NCBI RefSeq assembly: GCF_003284965.1 | Contig: NZ_QMEW01000005.1 | Location: 62,001-126,000, forward strand | DNA from: Mycolicibacterium sp. GF69 | Lineage (GTDB): Bacteria; Actinomycetota; Actinomycetes; Mycobacteriales; Mycobacteriaceae | Direction: 5' to 3' | DNA length: 64,000 nucleotides | Part shown: piece by piece, positions 9,261 to 19,568 of the stretch | How positions within the stretch are numbered: the first letter of the stretch is position 1 | Layout: each line of letters starts with the position of its first letter | Notes under the pieces: model-generated | The model's input: only the letters and a program-made list of their open reading frames with translations | The model's database searches: none | What the model was told of the DNA's origin: nothing | Program-made: the position numbers and the translations under genes

Positions 9261-10250
9261 ATGGCGATCAAGAGCGTATCGACGCTCGTACTGGACGGTC
9301 TGGCGGTATTCGAGTTCGGGGTGATCTGCGAGGTCTTCGGTATCGACCGCTCCGCCGACGGCGTTCCCAACTTCGACTTCAAGGTCTGCGGCCCGGCCGC
9401 GGGTAGACCACTTCGTACCTCCATCGGCGCGACGCTGACTCCCGACCATGGCCTGGATGACCTGATCGGCGCCGACCTCGTCGCCATTCCGGCGATCGGA
9501 GGATCGGAGTATCTGCCGGAGGCGCTGGCGGCCGTACGTAGCGCCGCCGACGCCGGATCGATCATCCTCACCGTGTGCTCGGGTGCGTTCGTCGCCGGCG
9601 CCGCCGGCCTGCTCGACGGAAGGCCGTGCACGACGCACTGGATGCACGCCGACGAACTGGCGCGCAGGTATCCGACCGCCAAGGTCGACCGCAACGTGCT
9701 GTTCGTCGACGACGGCAACCTTGTCACCAGCGCGGGCACCGCGGCGGGGATCGACGCCTGCTTGCACCTGGTCCGTCGCGAACTCGGTAGCGAGGTGACC
9801 AACAAGATCGCGCGTCGCATGGTGGTGCCGCCGCAACGCGACGGTGGTCAGCGCCAGTACATCGACCAGCCGATTCCCGTGCGGTGTTCGGAAGGCTTTG
9901 CGCCGCACCTGGATTGGATACTGGCCAACCTCGACAAACCACACACCGTCGCCACGCTGGCGGGCCGCGCGCACATGTCGGCGCGCACCTTTGCGCGGCG
10001 GTTCGTGGAGGAGACCGGCCGCACCCCGATCCAGTGGGTGACCGATCAACGCGTGCTCTACGCGCGGACCTTGCTGGAGGAGACCGATCTCGACGTCGAC
10101 CGGATCGCCGGGCGCAGCGGCTTCGGGACCGCGACGCTGCTGCGCCACCACTTTCGCCGCATCATCGGGGTGACGCCGTCGGACTACAGGCGCCGGTTCG
10201 CCTGTGACGCAGGGCGGCCCGACGACCAGGAAGAAGGGGTCAGCGCCTAG
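9261..10250 (+). CDS. GlxA family transcriptional regulator (DJ-1/PfpI plus AraC)
   Basis: This 329-aa regulator has an N-terminal DJ-1/PfpI amidase-like domain. Its Cys-containing nucleophile elbow reads TVCSGAFVAGAAGLLDGR, and the pattern TTHW follows. The C-terminal AraC-type double helix-turn-helix includes HMSARTFARRFVEETGRTP and SGFGTATLLRHHFRRIIGVTPSDYRR. Such proteins act as transcription activators; the ligand and targets are unknown here. It converges with mutY, with which it overlaps 4 bases. Confidence 0.9.
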   Translation: MAIKSVSTLVLDGLAVFEFGVICEVFGIDRSADGVPNFDFKVCGPAAGRPLRTSIGATLTPDHGLDDLIGADLVAIPAIGGSEYLPEALAAVRSAADAGSIILTVCSGAFVAGAAGLLDGRPCTTHWMHADELARRYPTAKVDRNVLFVDDGNLVTSAGTAAGIDACLHLVRRELGSEVTNKIARRMVVPPQRDGGQRQYIDQPIPVRCSEGFAPHLDWILANLDKPHTVATLAGRAHMSARTFARRFVEETGRTPIQWVTDQRVLYARTLLEETDLDVDRIAGRSGFGTATLLRHHFRRIIGVTPSDYRRRFACDAGRPDDQEEGVSA

Positions 10251-11122
10251 CCGCCTTCGCCGGCGAGCGCGAACCGGCCGTCGGCGGTCTGCTCGACGAG
10301 GCCGTCGACCAGAAGCGAATCCAGCGCTCGGTCGCGCTGCGCGGTGTCGGACAGCCAGGCGACGTCGAGTTGTCCACGTGTGACGGGAGAGTCGTTGCCG
10401 CGCAACACATCCAACAGCCGGCCTCTGACCTGTCGGTCCGTGCCGGCGTAGCGCTGCACGCGCCGCGCCGGCGCGGTCGAGGCGGGAAAGCCCCGGGAGC
10501 GCCATGCGCACGCACTCAGCGGACACAGACCGCACCGCGGCGCCCGCGCCGTGCACACCGTCGCGCCGAACTCCATCAGCGCAATCGAAAACTTCGGTGC
10601 GGCAGCACCATCGGGCAGCAGCGCTTCGACATCGGCCAGGTCGCGCGGCGATGACGACGCGGCGGCGTCGGCGCGGCCGTGCACGGCCCGGGCGACCACC
10701 CGCCGCACGTTCGTGTCGACCACCGGCACCCGCTGGCGATAGGCGAAGCACGCGATCGCACGTGCGGTGTAGGCGCCGACACCTGGCAGCGTCAACAGCG
10801 TTTCGACATCGGACGGAACGACATCGCCGTATTCGGTGGCGATCACCGTCGCGCACTCGTGCAGCCACTTGGCGCGACGCGGATAGCCCAGTTTGCCCCA
10901 GGCCCGCAGCACGTCGGCGGCACTGGCCGCCGCGGTCGACGACGGCGTGGGCCACCGCTGTACCCAGGCCGACCAGACCGGTTCGACGCGCCCCACCGGC
11001 GTCTGTTGCAGCATGAACTCGCTGACGAGGATCTGCCACGGGGTGACTCCGGGCCTGCGCCAGGGCAGATCGCGCTGCTCGCTGTCAAACCAATCGACCA
11101 CCTGGTGCACAATGTCTGTCAT
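10247..11122 (-). CDS. mutY: Adenine DNA glycosylase MutY
   Basis: MutY removes A mispaired with 8-oxoguanine. The 291-aa protein has catalytic Glu35 in SEFMLQQTPVGRV, the helix-hairpin-helix LLTLPGVGAYTARAIACFA, the catalytic Asp in VVDTNVRR, and four cysteines of the [4Fe-4S] cluster loop (C-x6-C-x2-C-x4-C, in CTARAPRCGLCPLSAC). The C-terminal NUDIX-like domain seems short, as in mycobacterial MutY. I chose ATG 11122 (MTDIVHQVVDWF); the longer frame invades canB. The start codons of mutY and canB overlap on opposite strands. Confidence 0.93.
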   Translation of the reverse strand: MTDIVHQVVDWFDSEQRDLPWRRPGVTPWQILVSEFMLQQTPVGRVEPVWSAWVQRWPTPSSTAAASAADVLRAWGKLGYPRRAKWLHECATVIATEYGDVVPSDVETLLTLPGVGAYTARAIACFAYRQRVPVVDTNVRRVVARAVHGRADAAASSSPRDLADVEALLPDGAAAPKFSIALMEFGATVCTARAPRCGLCPLSACAWRSRGFPASTAPARRVQRYAGTDRQVRGRLLDVLRGNDSPVTRGQLDVAWLSDTAQRDRALDSLLVDGLVEQTADGRFALAGEGG

Positions 11123-11741
11123 GCCCAACACCAGCCCAGTGACCGCATGGAAAGCACTCAAAGAGGGTAACGACCGCTTCGTCGCGGGTAAGCCCTTGCA
11201 CCCGAGCCAGGGCATCGAGCACCGAGCCAGCCTGGCGACGTCGCAGAAGCCTACCGCGGTGGTGTTCGGTTGCGGGGACAGCCGCGTGGCGGCCGAACTG
11301 ATCTTCGATCAGGGGCTGGGCGACATGTTCGTCGTCCGCACCGCGGGGCATGTCATCGATTCCGCGGTGCTCGGCTCGATCGAATATGCGGTCGCGGTGC
11401 TCGACGTGCCACTGATCGTCGTGCTCGGCCACGATAGCTGCGGCGCGGTGAAGGCGAGCTTGAGCGCACTCGACGACGGCGTGGTGCCCGGCGGCTACGT
11501 GCGTGACATCGTCGAGCGGGTCATGCCGTCGATCCTGCTGGGTCGGCGCGACGGCCTGAGCAGGGTCGACGAGTTCGAGGCCCGCCATGTCACCGAGACC
11601 GGCGCGCAGCTGCTGGCCCGCTCGACGACCGTGGCCGAGCGCGTGGCGTCGGGCGACCTGGCGATCGTCGGCGTCACCTACCACCTCGCCGACGGGCGGG
11701 CCGCGTTGCGGGACCATATCGGCGACATCGGCGAGGTCTGA
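11121..11741 (+). CDS. canB: Beta-class carbonic anhydrase CanB
   Basis: This zinc enzyme interconverts CO2 and bicarbonate. The 206-aa protein has the beta-class zinc ligands Cys51 (GCGDSR motif with Asp53-Arg55 dyad), His104 and Cys107 (LGHDSCGAV). It matches the Rv3588c position next to mutY. ATG 11121 gives MPNTSPVTAWKALKEGNDRF, the standard N-terminus. Its start overlaps the mutY start on the other strand, so transcripts are either leaderless or carry 5' UTRs inside the neighbour. Confidence 0.94.
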   Translation: MPNTSPVTAWKALKEGNDRFVAGKPLHPSQGIEHRASLATSQKPTAVVFGCGDSRVAAELIFDQGLGDMFVVRTAGHVIDSAVLGSIEYAVAVLDVPLIVVLGHDSCGAVKASLSALDDGVVPGGYVRDIVERVMPSILLGRRDGLSRVDEFEARHVTETGAQLLARSTTVAERVASGDLAIVGVTYHLADGRAALRDHIGDIGEV

Positions 11742-11831
11742 GGGCCCGTTGCGCGCCTCGCGCAAGCTCTGTTCGCCGACACGCCGGGCGGCCTGGCCCA
11801 ATAAGGTGTGACCTGCGCTTACCTTGGACTT

Positions 11832-12590
11832 GTGCTGGATCTGGAACCGCATGGCCCGCTACCGACGCAGATTTACTGGCGTCGCAGGGCACTAGCGCTG
11901 GGCATAGCGGTCCTCGTGATCGGCGTGATCGCGGCCATCGTGGTCGTGGTTGTGAAGACCACCGGGGGCGCCGACACCGAGGGCGCCCAGGCGCCCGCCC
12001 CCACCGAGGCGGCCGCACCGACGCCGCTGCCGGGGGAGAACCCCGAGGTCAAGACACCGGTGATGCCGCCGGCGCAGGACGCGCCCGCGCCGACCCCGAC
12101 ACCCACCGCGGCGGTCGTGCCGCCCCCGGTGCTGAACGAGGGAGAGGACTGCCCCGACTCGACGCTCGCGGTCAAGGGCATCACCAACCAACCGCAGTAC
12201 GTCGTCGGTGAGCAACCGAAGTTCACGATGGTCGTCACCAACATCGGGCTCGTCGGCTGTAAGCGGGATGTCGGTGCCGCCGTACTGGCCGCCTATGTCT
12301 ACTCGCTGGACAACAACCGGCTCTGGTCCAACCTCGACTGCGCACCGTCGAACGAAACGCTGGTCAAGGCGTTCCAGCCGGGCGAGCAGGTGACCACGGA
12401 GGTCACCTGGACTGGCATGGGGTCGGCGCCCGGCTGCCCACTGCCGCGCCAGCCCATCGGGCCCGGCACCTACAACCTGGTCGTGCAGTTGGGCAATCTG
12501 CGGTCCGCGACAGTGCCGTTCATCCTGGCCGCCCCCCAGGCGACCCACGGCGGCGGCGCGGCCCCGCCACCGGGCCCCGTACCGAACTGA
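11832..12590 (+). CDS. Conserved mycobacterial membrane-anchored protein (Rv3587c-like)
   Basis: The 252-aa protein has a short cytoplasmic N-terminus (LDLEPHGPLPTQIYWRRR), one transmembrane helix (ALGIAVLVIGVIAAIVVVVV), a Pro/Ala/Thr-rich extracytoplasmic linker, and a compact C-terminal domain with four or more Cys (EGEDCPDS, VGCKRDV, LDCAPS, PGCPLPR). It corresponds to Rv3587c, between canB and disA. Function is unknown. I prefer GTG 11832 to the GTG at 11808 because the shorter form matches the compact N-terminus of the family. Confidence 0.85.
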   Translation: MLDLEPHGPLPTQIYWRRRALALGIAVLVIGVIAAIVVVVVKTTGGADTEGAQAPAPTEAAAPTPLPGENPEVKTPVMPPAQDAPAPTPTPTAAVVPPPVLNEGEDCPDSTLAVKGITNQPQYVVGEQPKFTMVVTNIGLVGCKRDVGAAVLAAYVYSLDNNRLWSNLDCAPSNETLVKAFQPGEQVTTEVTWTGMGSAPGCPLPRQPIGPGTYNLVVQLGNLRSATVPFILAAPQATHGGGAAPPPGPVPN

Positions 12591-12603
12591 CCTCGGTAGC
12601 GAC

Positions 12604-13722
12604 TCAGGCCAGCCGGTCGGCGATCGTCGACTCGGCCAGCGCGGACAAACCCTCCCGGATGTGGCGCGCCCACATCGAGCCGATCCCGTCGACGGACTGA
12701 AGATCGCCCGCGCTGGCCGCGAGCAAGCCCTGCAGTGAGCCGAACGAGCGAACCAGCAGGTCGACGTGCGCGAACTGGAGGCGCGGGATCCCGGCCATCG
12801 CGCGGTAGCCACGTGAGCTCATCGCCGAATCCTGCGCCTCGATCGTCGACGGGTAGCCGAAAACCCGTGCCAGCGTTGTGAAGTCGAGCAACTCGTTGTC
12901 GGAAAGCCCGTCGAGTTCCTCGAGTGTGGCGCTCACCTGCGCCGCCGTCGGCGGGTCCGGGTTGGCGTGGTAGTCGCGCACGATCAGCTCGCGGGCGGTG
13001 TCGTTGTCGCCCACCAGCTCTTCGAGTTGAAGTTTGAGCTGACGGCCGTCGGTGCCGAGCTCGACCACGTCCGAATCGATTTCGAGGCTGATGCGGCGCA
13101 CCATCTCGAGTCGCTGAGCGACGGTCATCACGTCACGCAGCGTGACGAAGTCTTCGATCTCCGCCGTCGACAGTTGCCTGCTCACCTCGTCGAGGCGAGT
13201 CTTGTAGCGCTCGAGGGTGTCGATGGTCTGGTTGGCCCGCGACAGGATCGTCGCCGAGTCCGGGATGACGTGGCGCCCACCCGCGACATAGACGGTGACG
13301 ATGCTCATCGAGTGGCTCACCGAGATCACCGGATAACCGGTCTGGATCGCCGCGCGCTCGGCTGACCGGTGCCGAGTTCCGGATTCCTCGGTCGGGATCG
13401 ACGGATCGGGCACCAGTTGCACGTTGGCCCTCAGGATGTGGCCACCGTCGCTGGACAGCACGACAGCGCCGTCCATCTTGGACAGCTCGCGCAGTCGCGT
13501 CGGCGCGTAACGGACGTCCAGCGAGAAGCCACCGTCGCAGATGGCCTCGACGCTCTCGTCGTAGCCGATGACGATCAGCGCGCCGGTGCGCCCGCGCAGG
13601 ATGCGCTCGAGACCGTCGCGCAGCGCCGTACCAGGCGCCAACCGGGCGATGGTCTCGCGCATGGTCGGCCGCGGCGCCAGCGGCACCACGGTGCGGCTTG
13701 ATCTACCACCCTTTACGGCCAT
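12604..13722 (-). CDS. disA: DNA integrity scanning diadenylate cyclase DisA
   Basis: DisA makes c-di-AMP from two ATP and scans DNA for lesions. The 372-aa protein (ATG 13722, [10 protein letters not shown]) has the DAC domain with catalytic DGA at residues 84-86 and RHR at 117-119, then a helical linker and a C-terminal helix-hairpin-helix domain ([19 protein letters not shown]). Length equals the M. smegmatis form. It lies 31 bases downstream of radA, whose product is known to modulate DisA activity, and shares its operon. Confidence 0.96.
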   Translation of the reverse strand: MAVKGGRSSRTVVPLAPRPTMRETIARLAPGTALRDGLERILRGRTGALIVIGYDESVEAICDGGFSLDVRYAPTRLRELSKMDGAVVLSSDGGHILRANVQLVPDPSIPTEESGTRHRSAERAAIQTGYPVISVSHSMSIVTVYVAGGRHVIPDSATILSRANQTIDTLERYKTRLDEVSRQLSTAEIEDFVTLRDVMTVAQRLEMVRRISLEIDSDVVELGTDGRQLKLQLEELVGDNDTARELIVRDYHANPDPPTAAQVSATLEELDGLSDNELLDFTTLARVFGYPSTIEAQDSAMSSRGYRAMAGIPRLQFAHVDLLVRSFGSLQGLLAASAGDLQSVDGIGSMWARHIREGLSALAESTIADRLA

Positions 13723-13753
13723 CGCCCCCTCCCTAGGATCGGCCGTCACTGCA

Positions 13754-15154
13754 CTATCTTCGCTGATCTTTGCTGATATTTCGCAAAACCTGCAACGCCG
13801 AGCCGATGTCGGTGGCCGTGATCGCCCGTAGGCCCGCGGGCACCGAAGTCACGCCCGGCGGCACCACCGCCGAGGTGAAGCCGAGCCGCGCCGCTTCGGC
13901 AAGGCGTCTGTCCATGCCCGCGACCCGTCGCAGGTCTCCGGCCAGGCCCACCTCCCCGATCGCGACCGCCGCGGCGGGCATCGGCACGTCCATCGACGAC
14001 GACGCGATGGCCACCGCCACCGCCAGATCCGCCGACGGATCGGTCAGCCGCATCCCGCCCACCGTGGACAGGTAGATGTCGCGGGCGCCGACGGCCAGGC
14101 CGGCGTGCTTGTCCAACACCGCGGTGATCATCGCGGCGCGCGCCGAGTCGATACCACTGACGGCCCGTCGCGGGGTTCCGTTCGCGGGTGCTCCGATCAG
14201 GGCCTGCACTTCGCCGATCAGCGGGCGCTTGCCGTCGAGGGTGACGGTGATCGCGGTACCGGCGACGGGTTTTGGCCGCTGATCGCGGAACAACCCGGAC
14301 GGGTCGGCCACCCCCTCGATCCCGTTTTCGTGCAACAGGAAACAGCCCACCTCATCGGCGGCTCCGAACCGGTTCTTGACGCCGCGGACCATGCGCAGCG
14401 ACGAGGTGCGATCGCCCTCGAAGTGCAGGACGACATCGACCAGGTGCTCGAGCGAACGGGGGCCGGCGATCGCCCCGTCTTTGGTCACGTGCCCGACGAG
14501 GATCATCGCGACACCCGCGGAGGACCCGCCCTTCGCGTAGGACGTCAGGGCGGTTGTCACCGCGCGCACCTGGGTGACGCCGCCGGTCACACCGTCGACC
14601 TCGGTGCTGGACATCGTCTGAACAGAGTCGACCACCACGAGGCTGGGCCGGACCTCGTCGATGTGTCCAAGCGCGGTCGAAAGATCTGATTCAGCCGCGA
14701 GGTAGACCTCGTCGTGCGTGCATCCCGTGCGTCCGGCCCGCAGCCGGATCTGTCCGGCGGATTCCTCGCCGGACAGGTAGAGCGCGCGTCTACCGCCCTG
14801 CGCCCATCGGTGGGCGACCTCCAGCAACAACGTCGACTTGCCGACCCCGGGGTCGCCGGCCAACAGCGTCACCGATCCCGGGACCACGCCGCCGCCGAGC
14901 ACCCGGTCCAACTCCGGGATACCGGTGTGGAAGTGGCGGGTGCGCCCGGGATCGATGGAACTTATCGGCACGGCCGGCGATGACGGGGCCACCGAACGTC
15001 GCGCCGACCCGCCGGCCACGGCGGAGAGCACGGCTACCTCGTCGACCGTGCCCCAGGTGCCGCATTCCGGGCAGCGGCCAACCCATTTGAGCGTGATGTG
15101 GTGGCACTCCGAGCAGCGGTACTGCGAACGCGCATTGGCGACACCTTTGGCCAC
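13754..15154 (-). CDS. radA: DNA repair protein RadA (Sms)
   Basis: RadA processes recombination intermediates as a DnaB-like helicase. The 466-aa protein has an N-terminal C4 zinc finger (Cys14, Cys17, Cys28, Cys31), Walker [10 protein letters not shown] at 100-108, the RadA-specific KNRFG motif, and a C-terminal LonP-like domain ([13 protein letters not shown]). Full length. It precedes disA in the same operon and follows lpqE by 65 bases. Confidence 0.96.
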   Translation of the reverse strand: MAKGVANARSQYRCSECHHITLKWVGRCPECGTWGTVDEVAVLSAVAGGSARRSVAPSSPAVPISSIDPGRTRHFHTGIPELDRVLGGGVVPGSVTLLAGDPGVGKSTLLLEVAHRWAQGGRRALYLSGEESAGQIRLRAGRTGCTHDEVYLAAESDLSTALGHIDEVRPSLVVVDSVQTMSSTEVDGVTGGVTQVRAVTTALTSYAKGGSSAGVAMILVGHVTKDGAIAGPRSLEHLVDVVLHFEGDRTSSLRMVRGVKNRFGAADEVGCFLLHENGIEGVADPSGLFRDQRPKPVAGTAITVTLDGKRPLIGEVQALIGAPANGTPRRAVSGIDSARAAMITAVLDKHAGLAVGARDIYLSTVGGMRLTDPSADLAVAVAIASSSMDVPMPAAAVAIGEVGLAGDLRRVAGMDRRLAEAARLGFTSAVVPPGVTSVPAGLRAITATDIGSALQVLRNISKDQRR

Positions 15155-15219
15155 GCTGTGACGGTAGCCGTCGCCCCCGACAGAAACTCAGCTCAGAGCT
15201 GCCGTGTCGCCGACTTTGC

Positions 15220-15786
15220 TCAGTGCCCGCCGCCGTGTCCGCCGGCTTCGACCGCCCCACCGCGGCGCGGAGTCTCACCGGCCGAGATGGGCACGCGCAC
15301 CTTGGCCTCGCCGGCCTTCTCGAACTTGAACGTGAAGTCGTACGTCAGCCCGTTGGTGATCGGTTTGGACAACTCCACAGCCGCTTCGGCCGCTTCGGCG
15401 GCTTCGATGCTCTCCAGCGGGGTGATCTGCCCGTCCGGTGCGCCGACGGTGAGGACGCCGCCCGCCGGCAGCGTGGTGTCACCGGTCAGCGTCACGGTGC
15501 CGACGTCGGAGGTGATCGACTCCAGCTTGTCGGCTTCGTCGGGGGAGGAGTTGGACGCCTGGAAGATCAGCTCCACCTCGGTGCCCGGCCGCACGAAGTC
15601 GGTCACCTGTTCGGCCCGCAGATGCACGTTGCGCAACGCGATCGCGCCGAGGTTGGCGCTGGTGCCGTTGACGGCCGGTTCCTGGGTGGCCATCTGGGAG
15701 ACCTGCCCGGAACTGCAGCCGACGAGCGCCCCGCCGACCACAAAGGCGGTTGCCAGCCCGCAGGCGGCCAGTTTGAAGCGGTCCAC
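15220..15786 (-). CDS. lpqE: Lipoprotein LpqE
   Basis: The 188-aa predicted lipoprotein begins at a GTG preceded by a strong AGGAGG ribosome-binding site, which decides the start ([21 protein letters not shown]). The lipobox is LVGC. The mature part is a beta-rich domain with an acidic/Ala stretch ([15 protein letters not shown]) and a His/Gly-rich C-terminal tail ([12 protein letters not shown]) that could bind metal. By position it is the LpqE gene upstream of radA. Biochemical role is not established. Confidence 0.87.
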   Translation of the reverse strand: MDRFKLAACGLATAFVVGGALVGCSSGQVSQMATQEPAVNGTSANLGAIALRNVHLRAEQVTDFVRPGTEVELIFQASNSSPDEADKLESITSDVGTVTLTGDTTLPAGGVLTVGAPDGQITPLESIEAAEAAEAAVELSKPITNGLTYDFTFKFEKAGEAKVRVPISAGETPRRGGAVEAGGHGGGH

Positions 15787-16054
15787 TCTTGCCTCCTGCT
15801 CGACCTCGAAGCGACCGATGCACCAGTCGCGCGATTCGACTATGCACAGTAGTAGGTGCGGGCGGGAGGCGGTAGCCGAGGGCCGCAACGTCGGCCCGAA
15901 TCCTTCGACAGCTACCCCGGAAGTACCGCCACCCCATCGTGATCGCGCTGTGACAGCTACCTTTCAGACATCGCCGAGACCTCACGGTCACCTACTCCGG
16001 ATGCATGGATTCGCTGGCGTGTCAACCCCTACTGTTCACCTGAGGTGCCCCTGA

Positions 16055-16612
<558 letters not shown>

Positions 16613-16617
16613 CCCCG

Positions 16618-17118
16618 ATGACGAGCCTGCCAAGGGTCGGGCTCGGCACCGACGTACATCCCGTTCAGGCAGGGCGGCCGTGCTGGTTGCTGTGCCTGTT
16701 GTTTGACGACGCCGACGGCTGCGCAGGCCACTCCGATGGTGACGTGGCCGCGCACGCCCTCTGCGATGCGTTGCTCTCCGCGGCCGGTCTCGGCGACCTC
16801 GGCGAGGTCTTCGGCACCGGCCGGCCGGAGTGGCGTGACGCCGGCGGCGCCGACATGCTCCGCCACGTCCGTCAGCTGCTTTCCGCACACGGCTTCCGGA
16901 TCGTCAACGCGGCTGTTCAGGTCATCGGCAATGAACCCAAGATCGGCCCGCGCCGCGGCGAGGCGCAGAAACTCCTGTCCGGATTACTCGACGCTCCGGT
17001 GTCGGTGAGCGCGACGACCACCGATGGTCTCGGGTTGACCGGGCGGGGTGAGGGCCTGGCCGCGATCGCGACTGCCCTTGTCCTCTCCGATGGGGATTCG
17101 GCCCAGATAGGCCGGTAA
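16618..17118 (+). CDS. ispF: 2-C-methyl-D-erythritol 2,4-cyclodiphosphate synthase
   Basis: IspF forms the cyclic diphosphate in the MEP isoprenoid pathway. The 166-aa protein has the metal-binding GTDVHPV (Asp12, His14), [15 protein letters not shown] (His46), FGTGRPEW and [15 protein letters not shown] motifs, all intact. It is directly downstream of carD with almost no spacer, so it depends on the carD transcript. No ispD is present in the window. Confidence 0.95.
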   Translation: MTSLPRVGLGTDVHPVQAGRPCWLLCLLFDDADGCAGHSDGDVAAHALCDALLSAAGLGDLGEVFGTGRPEWRDAGGADMLRHVRQLLSAHGFRIVNAAVQVIGNEPKIGPRRGEAQKLLSGLLDAPVSVSATTTDGLGLTGRGEGLAAIATALVLSDGDSAQIGR

Positions 17119-17126
17119 GCTGGCCC

Positions 17127-17204
17127 GTCGTGAGCGGAGCGAACAATTGGCCGTCGTGAGCGGAGCGAACAATTGGCGGTCGTGAGCGGAGCGAACGGTC
17201 GGCC
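17127..17204 (+). repeat. Three tandem 26-bp repeats between ispF and cysS
   Basis: Three head-to-tail copies with a 26-base period start at 17127, 17153 and 17179. The common unit begins GTCGTGAGCGGAGCGAAC; copies 1 and 2 continue with AATTGGC and differ at one base, and copy 3 diverges to GGTCGGCC. Each copy contains a GTGAGCGGAGCGAAC palindrome-like core. The array fills the ispF-cysS gap and ends 3 bases before the cysS GTG. Confidence 0.9.
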
Positions 17205-17207
17205 GAC

Positions 17208-18620
17208 GTGACCGACCTGCGGCTGTACGACACCATGACCGGTGCGGTACGCGACTTTGTCCCGGTGCGGCCCGGTCATGCCTCCATCTACCTCTGCGGT
17301 GCCACGGTGCAAGGGCTGCCCCACATCGGGCATGTGCGCAGCGGAGTCGCATTCGACGTGCTTCGGCGCTGGCTGCTGGCCAAGGGTTACGACGTCGCGT
17401 TCATCCGCAACGTGACCGACATCGACGACAAGATCCTCACCAAGGCCGCCGACGCGGGCAGGCCATGGTGGGAATGGGCGGCGACCTATGAGCGCGCGTT
17501 CTCGGCCGCCTACGACGCGCTCGGTGTGCTACCGCCGTCGGCCGAGCCACGAGCCACGGGTCACATCACGCAGATGGTCGAGCTGATCGACCGGCTGATC
17601 GAGCGCGGCCATGCCTATGTCGGCTCCGGTGCCGGCGCCGGCGACGTGTATTTCGACGTGCTCAGCCTGCCGGGCTACGGGAAGCTGTCCGGGCACAAGA
17701 TCGACGATGTGCACCAGGGGGAGGGCGTCGCGACCGGCAAGCGCGACGAGCGCGACTTCACGTTGTGGAAGGGCGCCAAACCCGGTGAGCCGTCTTGGCC
17801 GACGCCGTGGGGACGCGGTAGGCCGGGCTGGCACACCGAGTGCGTCGCGATGTGCGAGGCATATCTGGGCGCCGAGTTCGACATCCACGCCGGCGGCATG
17901 GATCTGGTGTTCCCGCACCATGAGAACGAGATCGCCCAGGCCGAGGCGGCCGGTGACGCGTTCGCCCGATACTGGTTGCACAACGGCTGGGTGACCATGG
18001 GCGGCGAGAAGATGAGCAAGTCGCTGGGCAATGTGCTCGCGATTCCCGCTGTGCTGCAACGAGTCCGGGCCTCGGAGTTGCGCTACTACCTGGGCAGTGC
18101 GCACTACCGGTCGATGCTCGAATTCTCCGAGACCGCGCTGCAGGACGCGGCGAAGGCCTACAGCGGGATCGAAGACTTTCTGCATCGCGTGCGCAACCGC
18201 GTGGGTGCGGTCGTGCCCGGTGAATGGACAGCGAAGTTCGCCGCGGCGCTCGATGACGATCTGTCGGTGCCGATCGCGCTGGCGGAGGTGCACGCGGCCC
18301 GCGCCGAGGGCAACCGTGCGCTCGACGCCGGTGACCACGACGCGGCGTTGAACCAGGCGATGTCGATCCGCGCGATGATGGGCATCCTCGGTGCCGATCC
18401 GCTCGACGAGCGCTGGGAGTCCAAGGACGAGACGTCGGCCGCGCTGGCAGCGGTCGACGTGCTGGTGCGAGCGGAGGTGGAGCGCCGCGAGGACGCCCGG
18501 GCGCGGCGGGACTGGGCCGAGGCCGACGCGATCCGCGATCGTCTCAAGGAGGCGGGTATCGAGGTCACCGACACCGCCGACGGTCCGCAGTGGACACTGC
18601 TCGACGGGCACACGAAGTAG
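17208..18620 (+). CDS. cysS: Cysteine--tRNA ligase
   Basis: This class I aminoacyl-tRNA synthetase charges tRNA-Cys. The 470-aa protein has the zinc-site Cys in YLCGATVQG, the HIGH motif in [10 protein letters not shown], the H-x-E-C zinc ligand segment [17 protein letters not shown], and the KMSKS motif in [11 protein letters not shown]. The C-terminal anticodon domain is intact. Start GTG 17208 follows the repeat array. The TAG stop abuts the rlmB ATG without a spacer. Confidence 0.96.
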   Translation: MTDLRLYDTMTGAVRDFVPVRPGHASIYLCGATVQGLPHIGHVRSGVAFDVLRRWLLAKGYDVAFIRNVTDIDDKILTKAADAGRPWWEWAATYERAFSAAYDALGVLPPSAEPRATGHITQMVELIDRLIERGHAYVGSGAGAGDVYFDVLSLPGYGKLSGHKIDDVHQGEGVATGKRDERDFTLWKGAKPGEPSWPTPWGRGRPGWHTECVAMCEAYLGAEFDIHAGGMDLVFPHHENEIAQAEAAGDAFARYWLHNGWVTMGGEKMSKSLGNVLAIPAVLQRVRASELRYYLGSAHYRSMLEFSETALQDAAKAYSGIEDFLHRVRNRVGAVVPGEWTAKFAAALDDDLSVPIALAEVHAARAEGNRALDAGDHDAALNQAMSIRAMMGILGADPLDERWESKDETSAALAAVDVLVRAEVERREDARARRDWAEADAIRDRLKEAGIEVTDTADGPQWTLLDGHTK

Positions 18621-19562
18621 ATGGCCGGAAATTCGAAGCGCCGGGGTGCGGTACGCAAACCGGGCACGAAGAAGGGCCCGACGGTCGGTTCGGGCGGTGT
18701 GCGGCGTCGGGGGCTGGAAGGCCGCGGCGCCACGCCGGCCGCCAAGGACAGGCCGAACCATCCTGCGGCCAAACGCGCCGCGAAGGCGGCCAGGAAGCAG
18801 CAGGGCAGACAGCGCAAGACCGAGGACACCGAGGTTGTGCTGGGCCGTAATCCGGTGTTGGAGTGCCTGCGTGCCGGGGTGCCCGCCACCGCGCTCTACG
18901 TCGCTCTGGGCGCCGAGGCCGATGAGCGGCTGACCGAGTCCGTGCAAATCGCCGCGGATGCGGGAATCTCGATCCTCGAAGTGCCGCGCCACGATCTCGA
19001 CCGCATCGCCACCAACGGTCTGCATCAGGGTCTGGCGCTTCAGGTCCCGCCGTACGCGTATGCCCATCCGGACGATCTGCTGGCGGCCGCGACCGCGGAC
19101 GGCGCTCCCGCGCTGCTGGTCGCCCTGGACAACATCTCCGATCCGCGCAACCTCGGCGCGATCGTGCGCTCGGTGGCCGCGTTCGGTGGCCACGGCGTCC
19201 TCATCCCGCAGCGCCGCTCGGCCTCGGTGACCGCGGTTGCGTGGCGTACCAGTGCGGGTGCCGCCGCGCGGTTGCCGGTCGCCCGGGCCACCAACCTCAC
19301 CCGCGCGCTGAAGTCGTGGGCGGATGTGGGTTTGCAGATCGTCGGACTGGACGCCGACGGCGACACGACCGTCGACGAAGTGGACGGCTCTGGGCCGATC
19401 GTCGTGGTGGTCGGATCCGAGGGCAAGGGGCTCTCGCGGCTGGTCCGGGAAACCTGCGACGCGGTGGTGTCCATCCCGATGGCAGGGCCCACCGAGTCGC
19501 TCAACGCGTCGGTGGCGGCCGGGGTGGTGCTCGCCGAGATCGCCCGCCAGCGCCGCGGTTGA
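18621..19562 (+). CDS. rlmB: 23S rRNA (guanosine-2'-O-)-methyltransferase RlmB
   Basis: This SPOUT/TrmH-family enzyme methylates 23S rRNA. The 313-aa protein has a basic N-terminal extension (about residues 1-70, Lys/Arg/Gly-rich), an L30e-like substrate-binding domain, and the three knot motifs [28 protein letters not shown] and [18 protein letters not shown]. It starts immediately after the cysS stop codon, so it is translationally coupled. In M. tuberculosis the homologue is annotated tsnR. Confidence 0.93.
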   Translation: MAGNSKRRGAVRKPGTKKGPTVGSGGVRRRGLEGRGATPAAKDRPNHPAAKRAAKAARKQQGRQRKTEDTEVVLGRNPVLECLRAGVPATALYVALGAEADERLTESVQIAADAGISILEVPRHDLDRIATNGLHQGLALQVPPYAYAHPDDLLAAATADGAPALLVALDNISDPRNLGAIVRSVAAFGGHGVLIPQRRSASVTAVAWRTSAGAAARLPVARATNLTRALKSWADVGLQIVGLDADGDTTVDEVDGSGPIVVVVGSEGKGLSRLVRETCDAVVSIPMAGPTESLNASVAAGVVLAEIARQRRG

Positions 19563-19568
19563 GCGACA

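Noticed and set aside
9186..11039. Minus-strand open frame of 617 codons
   Set aside because: It lies antisense to the GlxA-type regulator and in another frame of mutY; composition is Arg/Ala/Gly-rich without domains, as expected for a high-GC shadow.
17127..17204. 26-bp repeats considered as CRISPR or attachment site
   Set aside because: Units are directly adjacent with no spacers, only three copies, and no integrase or cas gene nearby.
17529..19193. Minus-strand open frame of 554 codons
   Set aside because: Antisense shadow of cysS and rlmB; no recognisable motif.
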